64,000 bases of DNA from NCBI GenBank assembly GCA_021371935.1, contig JAJFVF010000008.1, positions 1 to 64,000 of the forward strand, written 5' to 3'. The notes below the pieces were generated by a model, which made no database searches, was not told the origin of the DNA, and was given only the letters and a program-made list of their open reading frames with translations. Positions 1 through 13,791 of this stretch are shown here, piece by piece. Made by a program: the position numbers and the translations under genes. This DNA is from a bacterium. GTDB lineage: Bacteria; Armatimonadota; UBA5829. How positions within the stretch are numbered: position 1 is the stretch's first letter; each line of letters begins with the position of its first letter.

Positions 1-20
1 TGTTGAAACTCAGGTTGCGC

Positions 21-96
21 AGGGGCTTAGCTCAGCTGGTAGAGCACCGGTCTCCAAAACCGGGTGTCGTCGGTTCGATCCCGGCAGCCCCTGCCA
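21..96 (+). tRNA. trnW: tRNA-Trp (anticodon CCA)
   Basis: Full cloverleaf: 5' acceptor AGGGGCT pairs with 3' AGCCCCT, the D arm has GCTC/GAGC, the anticodon arm CCGGT/ACCGG encloses loop CTCCAAA with anticodon CCA, and a GGTTCGATCC-type T arm follows. Discriminator G is at 93 and the CCA end is genome-encoded (94-96). It lies 22 bp before secE, the common tuf/tRNA-Trp/secE/nusG order of many bacteria. Confidence 0.97.
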
Positions 97-118
97 TTTT
101 TTGGGTTTTGGAGGACTA

Positions 119-361
119 ATGGCCAATACTGCAGCATCAAAGACAGCCGCCAAGCCGAAGGGTGAGGGGTTCTTTGCGCGTTTCATTAAGTTCATCAAAG
201 AGAGTTGGTATGAGACTTTCAAGAAGTCGTCATGGCCGACACAGGCTGAATTAAAGCAGTTTACGATAGTGGTTATTTTCACCATCGTGGCGATTTCAGT
301 CTACATTGGCGCAATAGATTTCATTTTATCGAGAGTCACAGACGCAATACCCAGAGGGTAG
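119..361 (+). CDS. secE: Preprotein translocase subunit SecE
   Basis: SecE is the small essential membrane subunit of the SecYEG protein-conducting channel; it clamps SecY. The 80-residue product has a cationic cytoplasmic N-terminal part, the conserved amphipathic segment with 'ESWYETFKKSSWPT' (residues about 29-42) and one transmembrane helix (about 49-72), the short single-span form usual outside Enterobacteria. The ATG at 119 is preferred over an in-frame TTG at 101 because GGAGGA at 110-115 is a good ribosome binding site for it. It is followed after 32 bp by nusG, the classical secE-nusG-rplKA order. Confidence 0.96.
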   Translation: MANTAASKTAAKPKGEGFFARFIKFIKESWYETFKKSSWPTQAELKQFTIVVIFTIVAISVYIGAIDFILSRVTDAIPRG

Positions 362-393
362 GATAAAAAGAAGGGCTTTCGGCTAGGGATAGC

Positions 394-921
394 ATGACAG
401 AAAAACAGTGGTACGCTGTACATACATATTCAGGTCACGAGAATAAGGTCAAGACCAACATAGAGCGGCGCGCGGAGTCAATGAACCTCAAGGACAAGAT
501 CTTCAGGATACTTGTTCCGACGGAGGCGGAGCTGCGCACAAGAGGCGGCAAGCGTCAGGAAGTCCAGCGAAAGGTCTTCCCCGGCTACGTTCTCATCGAG
601 ATGGTTTTGGATGAGACGACGTGGTATCTTGTCAAGAGCACGACTGGTGTTACTGGTTTTGTAACGTCGGGCAACAAGCCTGTGCCGCTGCAGGACAAAG
701 AGATTCAGGATATTCTGGATGCCATAGAGGCTCCTGATAGAAAACCGAAGGTGAAGTGGTCGAAGGACGAGGTAGTGCGAATCACATCAGGTCCGTTCAC
801 AGACTTCACAGGTAAAATTGAAGAGGTAAACGTGCAGAAAGAAAAGCTCAAGGTCCTCATTTCAATTTTTGGAAGAGATACTCCTGTTGAGCTTGATTTC
901 TCGCAGGTAGAACGTTTATAG
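394..921 (+). CDS. nusG: Transcription termination/antitermination factor NusG
   Basis: NusG binds the RNA polymerase clamp, increases processivity and links it to Rho or the ribosome. The 175 residues match the usual length. An NGN domain starts 'KQWYAVHTYSGHENKVKTNIE' (about residues 4-110) and contains the FPGYVLIEM strand; a KOW domain follows (about 120-175) with 'VRITSGPFTDFTGKIEEV'. There is no lineage-specific insertion between the two. Located between secE and rplK in the usual transcription/translation cluster. Confidence 0.98.
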   Translation: MTEKQWYAVHTYSGHENKVKTNIERRAESMNLKDKIFRILVPTEAELRTRGGKRQEVQRKVFPGYVLIEMVLDETTWYLVKSTTGVTGFVTSGNKPVPLQDKEIQDILDAIEAPDRKPKVKWSKDEVVRITSGPFTDFTGKIEEVNVQKEKLKVLISIFGRDTPVELDFSQVERL

Positions 922-947
922 TTAAGCCTGATTTGCAGCTTTTGTAT

Positions 948-978
948 GCAGATTGCCGGGCAGACCTTGGCAATCTGC
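948..978 (+). promoter_or_regulatory. Perfect hairpin in the nusG-rplK gap (possible rplK leader element)
   Basis: GCAGATTGCC (948-957) and GGCAATCTGC (969-978) are exact inverted repeats around an 11-nt loop. No T-run follows, so it is not a standard intrinsic terminator. In other bacteria the L11-L1 mRNA leader carries the L1 autoregulatory site; whether this hairpin plays that role is an inference from position only. Confidence 0.4.
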
Positions 979-1015
979 TTGATTGTGTCTGTGACAGGCA
1001 GGAGGATGAACTTAG

Positions 1016-1441
1016 ATGGCCAAGAAAGTAATGGCGGTGGTCAAGCTTCAGATACCCGCAGGAAAAGCGACACCCGCACCTCCCGTGGGACCGGCTTTGA
1101 GCCAACATGGGGTCAACATAATGGAGTTCGTCAAATCGTACAACGAGAAGACGGCAGCTCAGATCGGCAATGTTGTCCCGGTGGAGATCACGGTCTATGA
1201 GGATCGCTCATTCACGTTTATATTAAAGGTATCTCCCGCTGGCGAACTGTTGAAGAAGGCTGCCGGAATCGAGAGAGCTTCAGGTGAGCCGAACAAGCGG
1301 AAAGTGGCAAAGCTCACCCGCGATCAGCTTCGTCAGGTAGCCGAGACCAAGATGCCCGATCTCAATGCAAACAGCATAGAGGCGGCGATGCGCACTCTCG
1401 AAGGCACCGCCCGCTCAGCGGGAATCGAAATAGTAGACTAA
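1016..1441 (+). CDS. rplK: 50S ribosomal protein L11
   Basis: L11 forms the GTPase-associated centre with 23S rRNA and the L10-L7/L12 stalk. The 141-residue product has the usual length and motifs: '[29 protein letters not shown]' at the N-terminus, where the proline pair needed for stringent-factor signalling lies, and a C-terminal RNA-binding domain ending '[19 protein letters not shown]'. ATG at 1016 follows an AGGAGG site at 1002-1007. First ribosomal protein gene of the L11-L1 unit. Confidence 0.98.
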   Translation: MAKKVMAVVKLQIPAGKATPAPPVGPALSQHGVNIMEFVKSYNEKTAAQIGNVVPVEITVYEDRSFTFILKVSPAGELLKKAAGIERASGEPNKRKVAKLTRDQLRQVAETKMPDLNANSIEAAMRTLEGTARSAGIEIVD

Positions 1442-1503
1442 AGTTTTGCAGGCGGCAGGCGAAAGCCGATATCCCATAGGGACCTGCGTATAAGGAGAAA
1501 TGA

Positions 1504-2208
1504 ATGCCCAATCATGGAAAAAGGTACGTCGAGGCAGCCAAGACCGTTGGCGCTGACGGACCCAAATCACCACAGGAAGCGCTGGATTTGGTGAAGAGCA
1601 CGGCCAGTGCGAAGTTCGATGAGACAATAGATGTCGCGATAAAGCTCGGGGTCGACCCAAGGCATGGCGACCAGATGGTTCGTGGAAACACCACTTTGCC
1701 TCATGGCACCGGCAAGGTCCGCAAGGTGGCCGTTATTACCAAAGGCGACAAGGCGACTGAAGCACAGGAAGCCGGAGCGGACAAAGTCGGTGACGAAGAC
1801 CTGGTCAAGGAGATTCAGGGCGGCTGGATGGACTTCGACGTATTGCTGGCGACTCCTGATGTTATGAACCTGGTCGGGAGACTGGGAAGCATTCTCCGCG
1901 CCAAGATGCCGAGCAAGAAAGCTGGAACGGTGGCTGAGGATATCGGTCGAGTCGTCAAGGAGATCAAGACTGCTTCCAGAGTGGAGTATCGTGTTGAGAA
2001 GGCGGGCATTGTGCATGCGCCGCTCGGCAAGGTATCATTTACACCTGAGCAGCTCATAGAGAACTTTACTGCTCTCATCGATGCGCTCGTTAAGGCGAAA
2101 CCTTCCTCAGCGAAGGGTCGATACTTGCAGAAGATCACAGTCAGTTCCACCATGGGGCCCGGTGTCGATATCGATACTTACGAAGCACAGAGACTGACAA
2201 GCAAATAA
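1504..2208 (+). CDS. rplA: 50S ribosomal protein L1
   Basis: L1 builds the mobile L1 stalk that helps deacylated tRNA leave the E site and, in several bacteria, represses its own operon. The 234 residues are full length. Visible signatures are '[24 protein letters not shown]' near residue 38 and the C-terminal segment with '[22 protein letters not shown]'. A GGAGAA site at 1493-1498 precedes the ATG. It lies 62 bp behind rplK, as usual. Confidence 0.98.
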   Translation: MPNHGKRYVEAAKTVGADGPKSPQEALDLVKSTASAKFDETIDVAIKLGVDPRHGDQMVRGNTTLPHGTGKVRKVAVITKGDKATEAQEAGADKVGDEDLVKEIQGGWMDFDVLLATPDVMNLVGRLGSILRAKMPSKKAGTVAEDIGRVVKEIKTASRVEYRVEKAGIVHAPLGKVSFTPEQLIENFTALIDALVKAKPSSAKGRYLQKITVSSTMGPGVDIDTYEAQRLTSK

Positions 2209-2233
2209 TCGACAATAGTCATCTTGGACGTGC

Positions 2234-2596
2234 ATGAAAAACCAAGACAACGTGCAGAAGCTAATAATTGTTCTGTTTGTTCTGAGCGGCATTTTTTTGG
2301 TGCTGGCAGCAATGCTTTTTCCGGCAAGGAATGCTTCGTTGGGACCGATTACCCGCTGGGCTATTGCCGGGCTTTTGATGCTTGATGCACTGTTCTATTT
2401 TGTCGCAGCCTGGGGTCTGGCCAGGAGAATTAGACTTATTCATTGGTTTGCAGTATTATTGATCGGTGGGAATGCTCTTTTGTCTATAACCGACCAGGTC
2501 GGCCCGGCCGATCTAATAGTCTTCATGCTCAATTTGATAATGCTTGTGTTGGTAATTATTACTGGTAAAAGTAAGAAGCTAGTCAGTACTCAGTGA
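2234..2596 (+). CDS. Small four-helix membrane protein, unknown function
   Basis: I do not recognise a named family. The 120-residue product reads as four hydrophobic helices (about residues 9-27, 38-60, 66-84 and 91-110) joined by short polar turns, with a cationic C-terminal tail ('GKSKKLVSTQ'). It resembles small integral membrane proteins found scattered in bacterial genomes. It sits only 25 bp behind rplA and before the L10 leader, inside what is normally an uninterrupted rplKA-rplJL block, so it is probably co-transcribed with rplKA. No clear Shine-Dalgarno is seen before the ATG, so expression may rely on coupling. Confidence 0.7.
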   Translation: MKNQDNVQKLIIVLFVLSGIFLVLAAMLFPARNASLGPITRWAIAGLLMLDALFYFVAAWGLARRIRLIHWFAVLLIGGNALLSITDQVGPADLIVFMLNLIMLVLVIITGKSKKLVSTQ

Positions 2597-2615
2597 TGAT
2601 CATAATTTAAATAAC

Positions 2616-2740
2616 GTGCCGTAGACAGTGGGTACCGAGAGGTTTAATGCTCAAAGTGAGCGCCGACCGAGGCTGAAGCACCAGAGTGATGTTGTATATG
2701 GTGATGATTCAGGGCTGTCTGCGAAATGATAGCCCTTTTT
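2616..2740 (+). promoter_or_regulatory. L10 (rplJ) mRNA leader with terminator/attenuator
   Basis: The segment beginning GTGCCGTAGACAGTGGGTAC (2616-2635) and containing CGACCGAGGCTGAAGCAC (2663-2680) matches the pattern of bacterial L10 leaders, where the L10-(L12)4 complex binds a kink-turn in the mRNA. It is followed by a 9-bp hairpin AGGGCTGTC (2711-2719) / GATAGCCCT (2727-2735) and a T5 run (2736-2740), an intrinsic terminator located 43 bp before rplJ. The arrangement implies autoregulation of rplJL by attenuation. Confidence 0.85.
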
Positions 2741-2783
2741 ATGCGTCTGGTAAGCGGCACGATTGGAAAGGAGGTGAGACGTA

Positions 2784-3314
2784 TTGCCGACATTTGAAAG
2801 AACGCCGAGACCTGAGAAGGTCGTAGCGGTGCAGGAACTGCAGGGCATGCTCGAAAAGAGCACCATTATCCTGACTGATTATCAGGGTCTGGATGTCAAG
2901 GGTCTTGCAAGTCTTCGGAGCAAGCTGCGCGAGAGCGGCAGTGGTTATAAGGTAGTAAAGAACACTCTTCTTGTACGCGCATCCGAGGGCACTGCTTCAG
3001 AGCCTCTATTCGAGGGATTGGCGGGTCCGACGGCGATTGTCTACACGGATGATCCGGTTGGCGCCGCGAAGACGCTTGGTGACTTTACGAAGGGACCCAA
3101 GTCGATAAAGCTGAAGTCCGGTATTGTAGATGGACAGATCATTGATATCAAGCAGATCGAAGCTCTGGCTAAGATTCCGCCGCGCGAGCAGTTGTATGCG
3201 ATGGTTGTAGGCGGCTTGCAGAGTCCGATCACCGGTTTGGTCAGCACAATGCAGCAGATGATAAGTCAGCTTGTATTCACGCTGCAGGGCGTGGCTGACA
3301 AGAAAGCAGCTTAA
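2784..3314 (+). CDS. rplJ: 50S ribosomal protein L10
   Basis: L10 anchors the L7/L12 dimers on the ribosomal stalk and represses its own leader. The product has 176 residues, usual length, with an N-terminal rRNA-binding domain ('LEKSTIILTDYQGLDVKGLASLRSKLRESG') and a C-terminal L12-binding helix ending near 'LVFTLQGVADKK'. The start is TTG at 2784; AAAGGAGGTGAG at 2767-2778 is an almost perfect ribosome binding site and no in-frame ATG is better placed. Preceded by its leader and followed by rplL. Confidence 0.97.
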   Translation: MPTFERTPRPEKVVAVQELQGMLEKSTIILTDYQGLDVKGLASLRSKLRESGSGYKVVKNTLLVRASEGTASEPLFEGLAGPTAIVYTDDPVGAAKTLGDFTKGPKSIKLKSGIVDGQIIDIKQIEALAKIPPREQLYAMVVGGLQSPITGLVSTMQQMISQLVFTLQGVADKKAA

Positions 3315-3318
3315 CTTG

Positions 3319-3357
3319 CTCTCTCTCCTTGTGGGAGAGGGTTGGGATGAGGGGAAT
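3319..3357 (+). repeat. R4 repeat copy 1, degenerate (CTCTCC..GGGAGAGGGTT type)
   Basis: Contains CTCTCC-TTGT-GGGAGAG followed by GGTTGGGATGAGGGG. It is a diverged copy of the element that recurs at 24057, 42489 and 52611. Comparable CCCTCTCC/GGAGAGGG palindromes are widespread intergenic repeats in bacteria. It lies between rplJ and rplL. Confidence 0.65.
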
Positions 3358-3419
3358 CCTCTTCACTAAAAAAAGTCGCGCCGATATGGCGCATACCAAA
3401 AAGGGGTGCAATTTATAAA

Positions 3420-3803
3420 ATGGCTAACATACCTGAGCTTATTGAGACAGTAAAAAATATGACGGTTCTCGAGCTGAACGATTTCGTGAAGGCTCTGCAG
3501 GATGAATTCGGCGTATCCGCCATGGCGATGGCTGCTCCTGTGGCCATGCCGGGTGCTGGCGGAGCTGCAGCCGCTGAAGAGGCTGAAGAGAAGACAGCAT
3601 TTGACGTCATTCTCACAGGTGCCGGTGACAAGAAGATCCAGGTTATCAAGGTCGTCCGCGAGCTTACAACTCTGGGTCTGAAGGAAGCGAAGGAACTCGT
3701 AGACTCCGCTCCCAAGCCGATCAAAGAGGGCGTTGCCAAGGAAGAAGCCGAGGCCATGAAGAGCAAGCTCGAGGCCGAGGGTGCAACTGTAGAGATAAAG
3801 TAA
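3420..3803 (+). CDS. rplL: 50S ribosomal protein L7/L12
   Basis: Multi-copy stalk protein that recruits and activates translational GTPases. The 127-residue product shows the N-terminal dimerisation domain (1-35), an Ala/Gly-rich hinge ('[19 protein letters not shown]', about 38-57) and the globular C-terminal domain with the factor-binding helix '[20 protein letters not shown]'. The only purine-rich site is GGGGTG about 11 bases before the ATG, a longer spacing than in neighbouring genes. Follows rplJ in the normal order. Confidence 0.98.
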   Translation: MANIPELIETVKNMTVLELNDFVKALQDEFGVSAMAMAAPVAMPGAGGAAAAEEAEEKTAFDVILTGAGDKKIQVIKVVRELTTLGLKEAKELVDSAPKPIKEGVAKEEAEAMKSKLEAEGATVEIK

Positions 3804-3832
3804 TCGTTTTCGATTGCTGTTTAATGCTCGGG

Positions 3833-3929
3833 CGCGGTCGCGATTGTGGCCGCGCCTTGAGTGCGTGTACAATATGGGTCAGCATTCGGCAGTCGACGGT
3901 CAATTGGCGGCCAACTACCGACTGCCGAC
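3833..3929 (+). other. Two inverted repeats in the rplL-rpoB gap
   Basis: GGGCGCGGTCGCGATTG (starting 3833) folds against GGCCGCGCC (about 3849-3857), a G+C-rich hairpin resembling the first hairpin of the R3 family and possibly a partial terminator, though only TT follows. Behind it, GGCAGTCGACGG (from 3890) pairs with ACCGACTGCC (about 3918-3927), a long palindrome built of GGCAGTCG-like 7-bp units. Function unknown. Confidence 0.4.
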
Positions 3930-3983
3930 CCGATTTCCAGACAAAAAAACTGTAAAAAATACGTGTATGTGTGCATATTTCCA

Positions 3984-4013
3984 TTGACCACATACACCTG
4001 ATACTGATATAAT
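3984..4013 (+). promoter_or_regulatory. Sigma-70-type promoter for rpoBC
   Basis: TTGACC (3984-3989), an 18-bp spacer and TATAAT (4008-4013) lie 36 bp before the rpoB ATG. Five of six and six of six positions match the consensus. It gives rpoBC its own start separate from rplJL. Confidence 0.8.
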
Positions 4014-4048
4014 ATTATTTCGCGTGTGAACCCAATCAGGAGGCCCAG

Positions 4049-7000
4049 ATGAGAGAAATTCAGCACAGGACCAAGCGTACCCCTGAGGCGATTGAACTGC
4101 CGAACTTGGTCGAGATTCAGCTCGACTCCTACAAATGGTTTCTTCGGGAAGGGCTGAGAGAGCTGTTTCATAGTTTTTCACCCATACATGACTTCACGGG
4201 CAATCTGTCCCTGGAACTGTTAGACTACTCCCTTGGTGACCCGAAATACACTGTAGAAGAGTGCCGTTATCGGGACATGACCACTTTTGAAGCTCCGATC
4301 AAAGCGCGTGTTCGCTTGACGGCGGCGGAGAAGGAGGTTATCGAGAGCGAAGTATATCTCGGTGATCTTCCGTTAATGACCGAAAAGGGCACTTTCGTTA
4401 TAAACGGCGCTGAGCGTGTTGTCGTCAGCCAGCTTGCACGTTCACCCGGCGTATATTTCAAGGACACTCTTGACTATTCCGGACGAGTGCTCTACTTTGC
4501 CACGATAATTCCCAGCCCAGGCGCTTGGATCGACATCGAGACTGATGCAAACGATGTCATTACTGTGCATGTTGCCCAGACAAAGAAGTTCCCTCTGACG
4601 ACTTTCCTGCGGGCTTTGAACCTGTTTGAGCCGGCGTGTCCCAAGTCGGAGATGCTGCCCGCGTATGAGGCGATAGGTAGAACTTTGGCTGCCGACAAGG
4701 TCAACAAGGAGACCGGTGAGGTTCTCTTTGAGGCCGGCGCTGTCGTCGATGAGAAGATGGCCAAAAAGCTCCACTCTCTGCATTCAGAGAGTGTTGAGGT
4801 TGGGACCAAGGGTCATAACAGCGGCTCCACGACTGAAATCCTGGACATTTTCAGTATCAAGGAGACGATCACCGATGTAAGCGCAGACATGGTCCGTGGT
4901 TTTCGTCCAACAAAGGACATCAAGGACCCGAAGACGGACAAAATACTTGTCAAGGCGGGCGAAAAGATCGGTGATGATGCAGCCAAGAAGATTGAAAAAT
5001 TCGCTCTAAAGCATCTTGAGGTCTACATTCCGAACCGCTATATCGATGCAACGCTCGATCAGGATCCGGCTCATGACATGGACGAAGCCTTGATCGACAT
5101 ATATCACAGGATCAGACCTGGTGACCCGGCGACTCGCGACTCGGCGACCAGCCTGATGAACTCGTATTTCTTCGATACACGTCGATATGACCTTGCGCGG
5201 GTAGGGCGCTACAAACTCAACAAGAAGCTGGGTTTGAACCTGCCTGAGCATGTCAGAGCGGTCACCCGCGAAGATATAATCAAGATCATACAATACATAA
5301 TCGGCCTTTCCGAGGCAGGTTCACTGGTAGCGCATCTCAACACTGCGAACCTTGCAAAGCGCCTGCCTGAGCTTGAGGAGGCCGTCAAGGCCGATGCCAA
5401 GTCGGCATCCAAAGAGGACAAAGCTCTCGGCGGACGTGTTTCCCAGTTCAAGAGACATCTTGAAACGCTGAAACACATCAAGCTCGGAGATATGATAACC
5501 GAGGACGATCTCAAGGAGATGAGGCGAATGCTCGACCTTATCCCCAACGGTAACCGTCTGATCTCCGACACTCCAGCGGAGCTTTACTCCGAGACGGCGA
5601 TAAGACTTGTGGCCTGTTCGACTGACGATATCGACCACTTGGAAAACAAGCGTGTCCGCTCAGTCGGTGAACTTCTTCAGGATCAGCTCAGAATGGGCTT
5701 TTTGAGGATGGAGAAGGTCGCCAAGGAGAGGATGACGAGCCTGGACCCTGAGAACGTGATCCCGCAGGTCATCCTGTCGGTCAAGCCGATATCGGCAAGC
5801 ATAAGGAGCTTCTTCCAGTCAAGCCAGCTCTCGCAGTTTATGGACCAGACCAACCCTCTGGCCGAGCTTACGCACAAGCGCAGGCTTTCGGCTCTGGGTC
5901 CCGGCGGTCTATCCAGACAGAGCGCCAAGCTCGAGGTCCGAGATGTCCACCACTCGCACTATGGCCGAATCTGTCCGATTGAGACCCCTGAAGGTCCGAA
6001 CATCGGTCTGATCGGTTCTATGGCGATTCACGCTAAGATAGACGAATATGGTTTCTTGCGCAGTCCTTATCGCATCGTAAAGAACGGTAAAGTCACGAAT
6101 GACCTGGTCTATCTTTCTGCGGACGAGGAGAGCCAGGAGTATATCGCTCCGGCCAACACTCCTTTGGATCAGGAGACTGGTGAGATCACTGCTGCAACGG
6201 TTGTAGTGCGGCATGAGAACACATATCCGCAGGTCGCCGCGAACAAAGTGACCTATATGGACGTCTCTCCGATGCAGATCATGTCGGTAGCGACGGCGAT
6301 GATCCCATTCCTTGAGAACGATGACGCAAACCGCGCTCTGATGGGCTCGAACATGCAGCGTCAGGCTGTGCCGCTGTTGCGTGGTGATGCTCCCATCGTG
6401 CGAACGGGTATAGAGGGGCGTGCAGCTCGTGACTCGGGCGCCGTCATTATAAATAAGAGAGACGGCATTGTCCGATATTCGACCGCCGAGAAGATTCTGG
6501 TCGAGGCCGAGGACGGCACGATAGATGAATATCATCTCATAAACCTCCTGCGCTCGAATCAGGGCACATGTATCACGCAAAAGCCTATAGTCAAGCCCGG
6601 CAAGCGGGTTCGCGCGGGCGAAGTGATTGCTGATGGACCATGCACAGACGGCGGCGAGTTGGCGCTAGGCCAGAACATTCTGGTTGCGTTTATGCCGTGG
6701 AACGGTTACAACTACGAAGACGCCGTTTTACTTAGCCAGAGGCTGGTTAAGGACGACATTTTTACCTCGATCCATATAGAGAAGTATGAGACCGAGGCTC
6801 GCGATACCAAGCTTGGTCCTGAAGAGATCACCCGTGACATTCCGAATGTCGGCGAAGATGTGTTGAAGGATTTGGACTCCAACGGCATCATCCGCATAGG
6901 AGCCGAGGTAAGGCCTGAAGACATTTTGGTCGGCAAGGTTGCTCCCAAAGGTCAAGGCGAGTTGACGGCGGAAGAGAGACTGATTATCGCGATCTTCGGT

Positions 7001-8567
7001 AAGAAAGCCGAGGAGACCCGCGACGTATCGCTGAGAGTTCCTCACGGCGAGACCGGCACGGTTGTCGACGTCAAGGTCTTCAGCCGGTTCAAGTATAAGT
7101 GCAGCCGGTGCGAGGCTGTCTTCGATTATAGTAAGAAACCTGAGCGCATGCTCTGCGAAAGATGCGATGGCGAACTGGTCCGTGAGCCTGGCGACGAACT
7201 TCCGGCGGGCGTAAACCAGCTTGTCAGGTGTTATATCGCCCAGAAGCGCAAGGTTATGGAAGGCGACAAAATGGCAGGCCGCCATGGCAACAAGGGTGTC
7301 ATTTCAAAGATACAGCCCGAGGAAAACATGCCATTCCTGCCGAACGGCAAGCCTGTCGATATAGTGCTTAATCCTCTCGGGGTTCCGAGCCGAATGAACA
7401 TTGGTCAGATTTTGGAGACTCACCAGGGTCTGGTAGGTAAGCACCTTGGCTGCAAGTATAAGAACCCGATTTTCCAGGGTGCAACTGAGACCGAGATAGT
7501 GACTGATCTCCAGGTGTTGGCCTGGAAACTCAGGATTGGCGTTCTGAGGGACTATGCCAAGGAACTCGGTATCGAGGCCGAGGTTGTCAGTGAGAAGCAA
7601 GTCGACTCGGTGGTCAGGCATATACTCGGCAGACTGCCCGAGATAACTTCTGGTGATTTGGGTGCCGAGGTCCAGCAAATTATCGATTTGTATAATAAGG
7701 GTGTTGAAAGTATCAGACAGCACATCAAAACATTTGACCTGGCCGAGCTTGAGACTCTTAGTATCAAGCTGGCAGGACCTGTTGCCGCGGACGATCCGCT
7801 GTCGCTGCGGGAGGCTCTTTCTGAGAGGCTCCGACGCGAAAACGAGGCTCGAATTGCTGCAAGCGGACCTGATGATGAAGAAGATTCAGAGTTAGAGATG
7901 GGGTCAGAGTCTGAGCCGGAAGAGGAACTGTCCGAGTTGGTGATTCCCTATGTAGGAAATAAAGCTCCAAAGGGCTATGACTATGAGGCATTGATTTCTG
8001 CAATTGAGGATAACGTCCAGAAGCGCATGGGTCTCAATGAGAACACCGGCAAGAGCGCGCTTTACGACGGTCTCACCGGCCAGAAGTTCAGCCAGGATGT
8101 CACGGTCGGTTACATATACATGTTGAAATTGGCGCACCTTGTCGAGGACAAGATACACGCCCGGTCCACCGGACCATACTCTTTGGTCACTCAGCAGCCA
8201 TTGGGCGGAAAGGCTCAGTTCGGTGGTCAGAGGTTCGGAGAGATGGAGGTCTGGGCATTGGAGGCCTATGGCGCTGCCTATACGCTCCAGGAAATACTAA
8301 CTATCAAGAGCGACGACGTTCAAGGCCGCGTCAAGACATACGAATCCATAGTCAAGGGCGACAACATACTTGAGCCTGGAGTGCCGGAATCGTTCAAGAT
8401 TCTGGTAAACGAGCTTCAGAGCCTTGGTCTGAAGGTATCAGTCGAGGATGACAGAGACCGGGTTATCGATCTCAAGGACACCGAAGACGAGCTTTCGGAG
8501 GGGCATGAGGGCGGAGTAATATCTGCGAAGCGTCGCAAGAAGGTTCTGGAACTCAGGGAGGATCTCA

Positions 8568-8575
<8 letters not shown>
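4049..8575 (+). CDS. rpoB: DNA-directed RNA polymerase subunit beta
   Basis: Beta subunit of RNA polymerase, 1508 residues. The rifampicin-pocket region (about residues 590-625) reads '[20 protein letters not shown]' and '[10 protein letters not shown]' with no known resistance substitution, so the enzyme should be sensitive. '[15 protein letters not shown]' marks the catalytic centre region. Two lineage-type insertions are notable. The first is a zinc-ribbon-like segment with C1018, C1021, C1036 and C1039, placed between '[11 protein letters not shown]' and '[11 protein letters not shown]', where many beta subunits have only a few residues. The second is an acidic linker around residue 1275 before the C-terminal anchor. 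AGGAGG at 4039-4044 precedes the ATG. The stop overlaps the rpoC start by 8 nt, so the two are translationally coupled. Confidence 0.99.
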
Positions 8576-12941
<4,366 letters not shown>

Positions 12942-12943
12942 GT

Positions 12944-13024
12944 AACAGGCAACAAGTAATAGGCAATAGGTAAGATCGGCGGGGGTTCCCGCCGATCTTT
13001 TTTACCAAATACTCAATCTCAAAT
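12944..13024. repeat. 7-bp-period degenerate phrases flanking the rpoC terminator
   Basis: Before the terminator the sequence reads GTAACAG-GCAACAA-GTAATAG-GCAATAG (12944-12971); after it AATACTC-AATCTCA-AATACTA (13007-13028). Unit length is seven bases with variable content. The same style recurs in about 20 gaps of the window. Confidence 0.6.
12972..13003 (+). terminator. Intrinsic terminator after rpoC
   Basis: AAGATCGGCGGG (12972-12983), loop GGTT, CCCGCCGATCTT (12988-12999) and a T-run to 13003. The 12-bp stem ends the rpoBC unit. Confidence 0.92.
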
Positions 13025-13025
13025 A

Positions 13026-13104
13026 CTAACCCGCATTATTCACGATAAACGTGAATAATGCTCTCGGAGACCCGTATTATGCGCTTTACGCATAATACGG
13101 GCTA
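13026..13104 (+). repeat. R1 double-hairpin element, copy a
   Basis: Bounded by CTAA and GCTA. Hairpin 1 is GCATTATTCACG (13033-13044) / CGTGAATAATGC (13050-13061) around ATAAA; hairpin 2 is CCCGTATTATGCG (13071-13083) / CGCATAATACGGG (13089-13101) around CTTTA. Four further copies lie at 36677, 45571, 48260 and 58583. Confidence 0.9.
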
Positions 13105-13107
13105 AGT

Positions 13108-13668
13108 CTAAAATATATTTGATTCTGGGCCGGCGATTACCATATCGTTATATACTGCGGTTACACCCGGCACAGCTCCGGCTATGATGGGTATCATATC
13201 ATAAGCAAGCTCACTGCGAGCATATCCCGAGATGCGCACAACGCCTTCTCTGACATCCACAGTGTATGTGCCCGGGCTATACATCGAATGGCTGATTCTG
13301 TTTCGGACCTCAGCCGCCAGTCTCCTGTCTCTTTCGCTGACAGGTGAGACATGGAGTTGATTATCGACTTTCATGACTCCGCGAACGCTGGATGCGAGTA
13401 TAGTTGCCACGGACTTCTGGTTTTCGTTATAGACGCATCCTGTCAGCGTGATTAGTCCGTGGTAATAGCTTATGCATATATTGCATCCGGGTTTGGTTAC
13501 GAGTCCAGCCAGTCGTGATCTGACCGTAGCCAGGATTACTGAGTCATTGATTATTGGACACGCAGCAGTCGCCGCACCTCCGACAGGGCAGGGGTTTTTG
13601 TTGTCCTGAGCGGATATTGGCGCGGCAAAGATAAGCGTGATTGCCGGTATCAACATTAACTTGCGCAT
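13108..13668 (-). CDS. Secreted protein with two BON domains
   Basis: BON (bacterial OsmY and nodulation) domains bind membranes or phospholipid surfaces; proteins with two are often periplasmic stress proteins. After a signal peptide (residues 1-21, 'LMLIPAITLIFAAPISA') comes a Cys-containing linker ('NPCPVGGAATAACP') and two BON repeats of about 65 residues. The first contains 'GLITLTGCVYNENQKS' and 'GVMKVDNQLHV', the second 'GVVRISGYARSE' and 'GVTAVYNDMVI'. The ATG at 13668 is chosen over one 24 bp upstream because GGAAG sits just before it and the signal peptide then starts normally. Divergent from the next gene. Confidence 0.85.
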   Translation of the reverse strand: MRKLMLIPAITLIFAAPISAQDNKNPCPVGGAATAACPIINDSVILATVRSRLAGLVTKPGCNICISYYHGLITLTGCVYNENQKSVATILASSVRGVMKVDNQLHVSPVSERDRRLAAEVRNRISHSMYSPGTYTVDVREGVVRISGYARSELAYDMIPIIAGAVPGVTAVYNDMVIAGPESNIF

Positions 13669-13791
13669 TGTATTCACTTCCTTCAGAGGCACCGCCTCTA
13701 TAGGGATTTTACCCTTGTCACAATTATCGAAGATTGCGAGAACATTTTCATTTTTAGTGCGTCTTATAATATTGAGAGTTTGTGAGGTGGG

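Noticed and set aside
3366-3872. Minus-strand frames opposite rplL
   Set aside because: Fully antisense to rplL and without any family signature.
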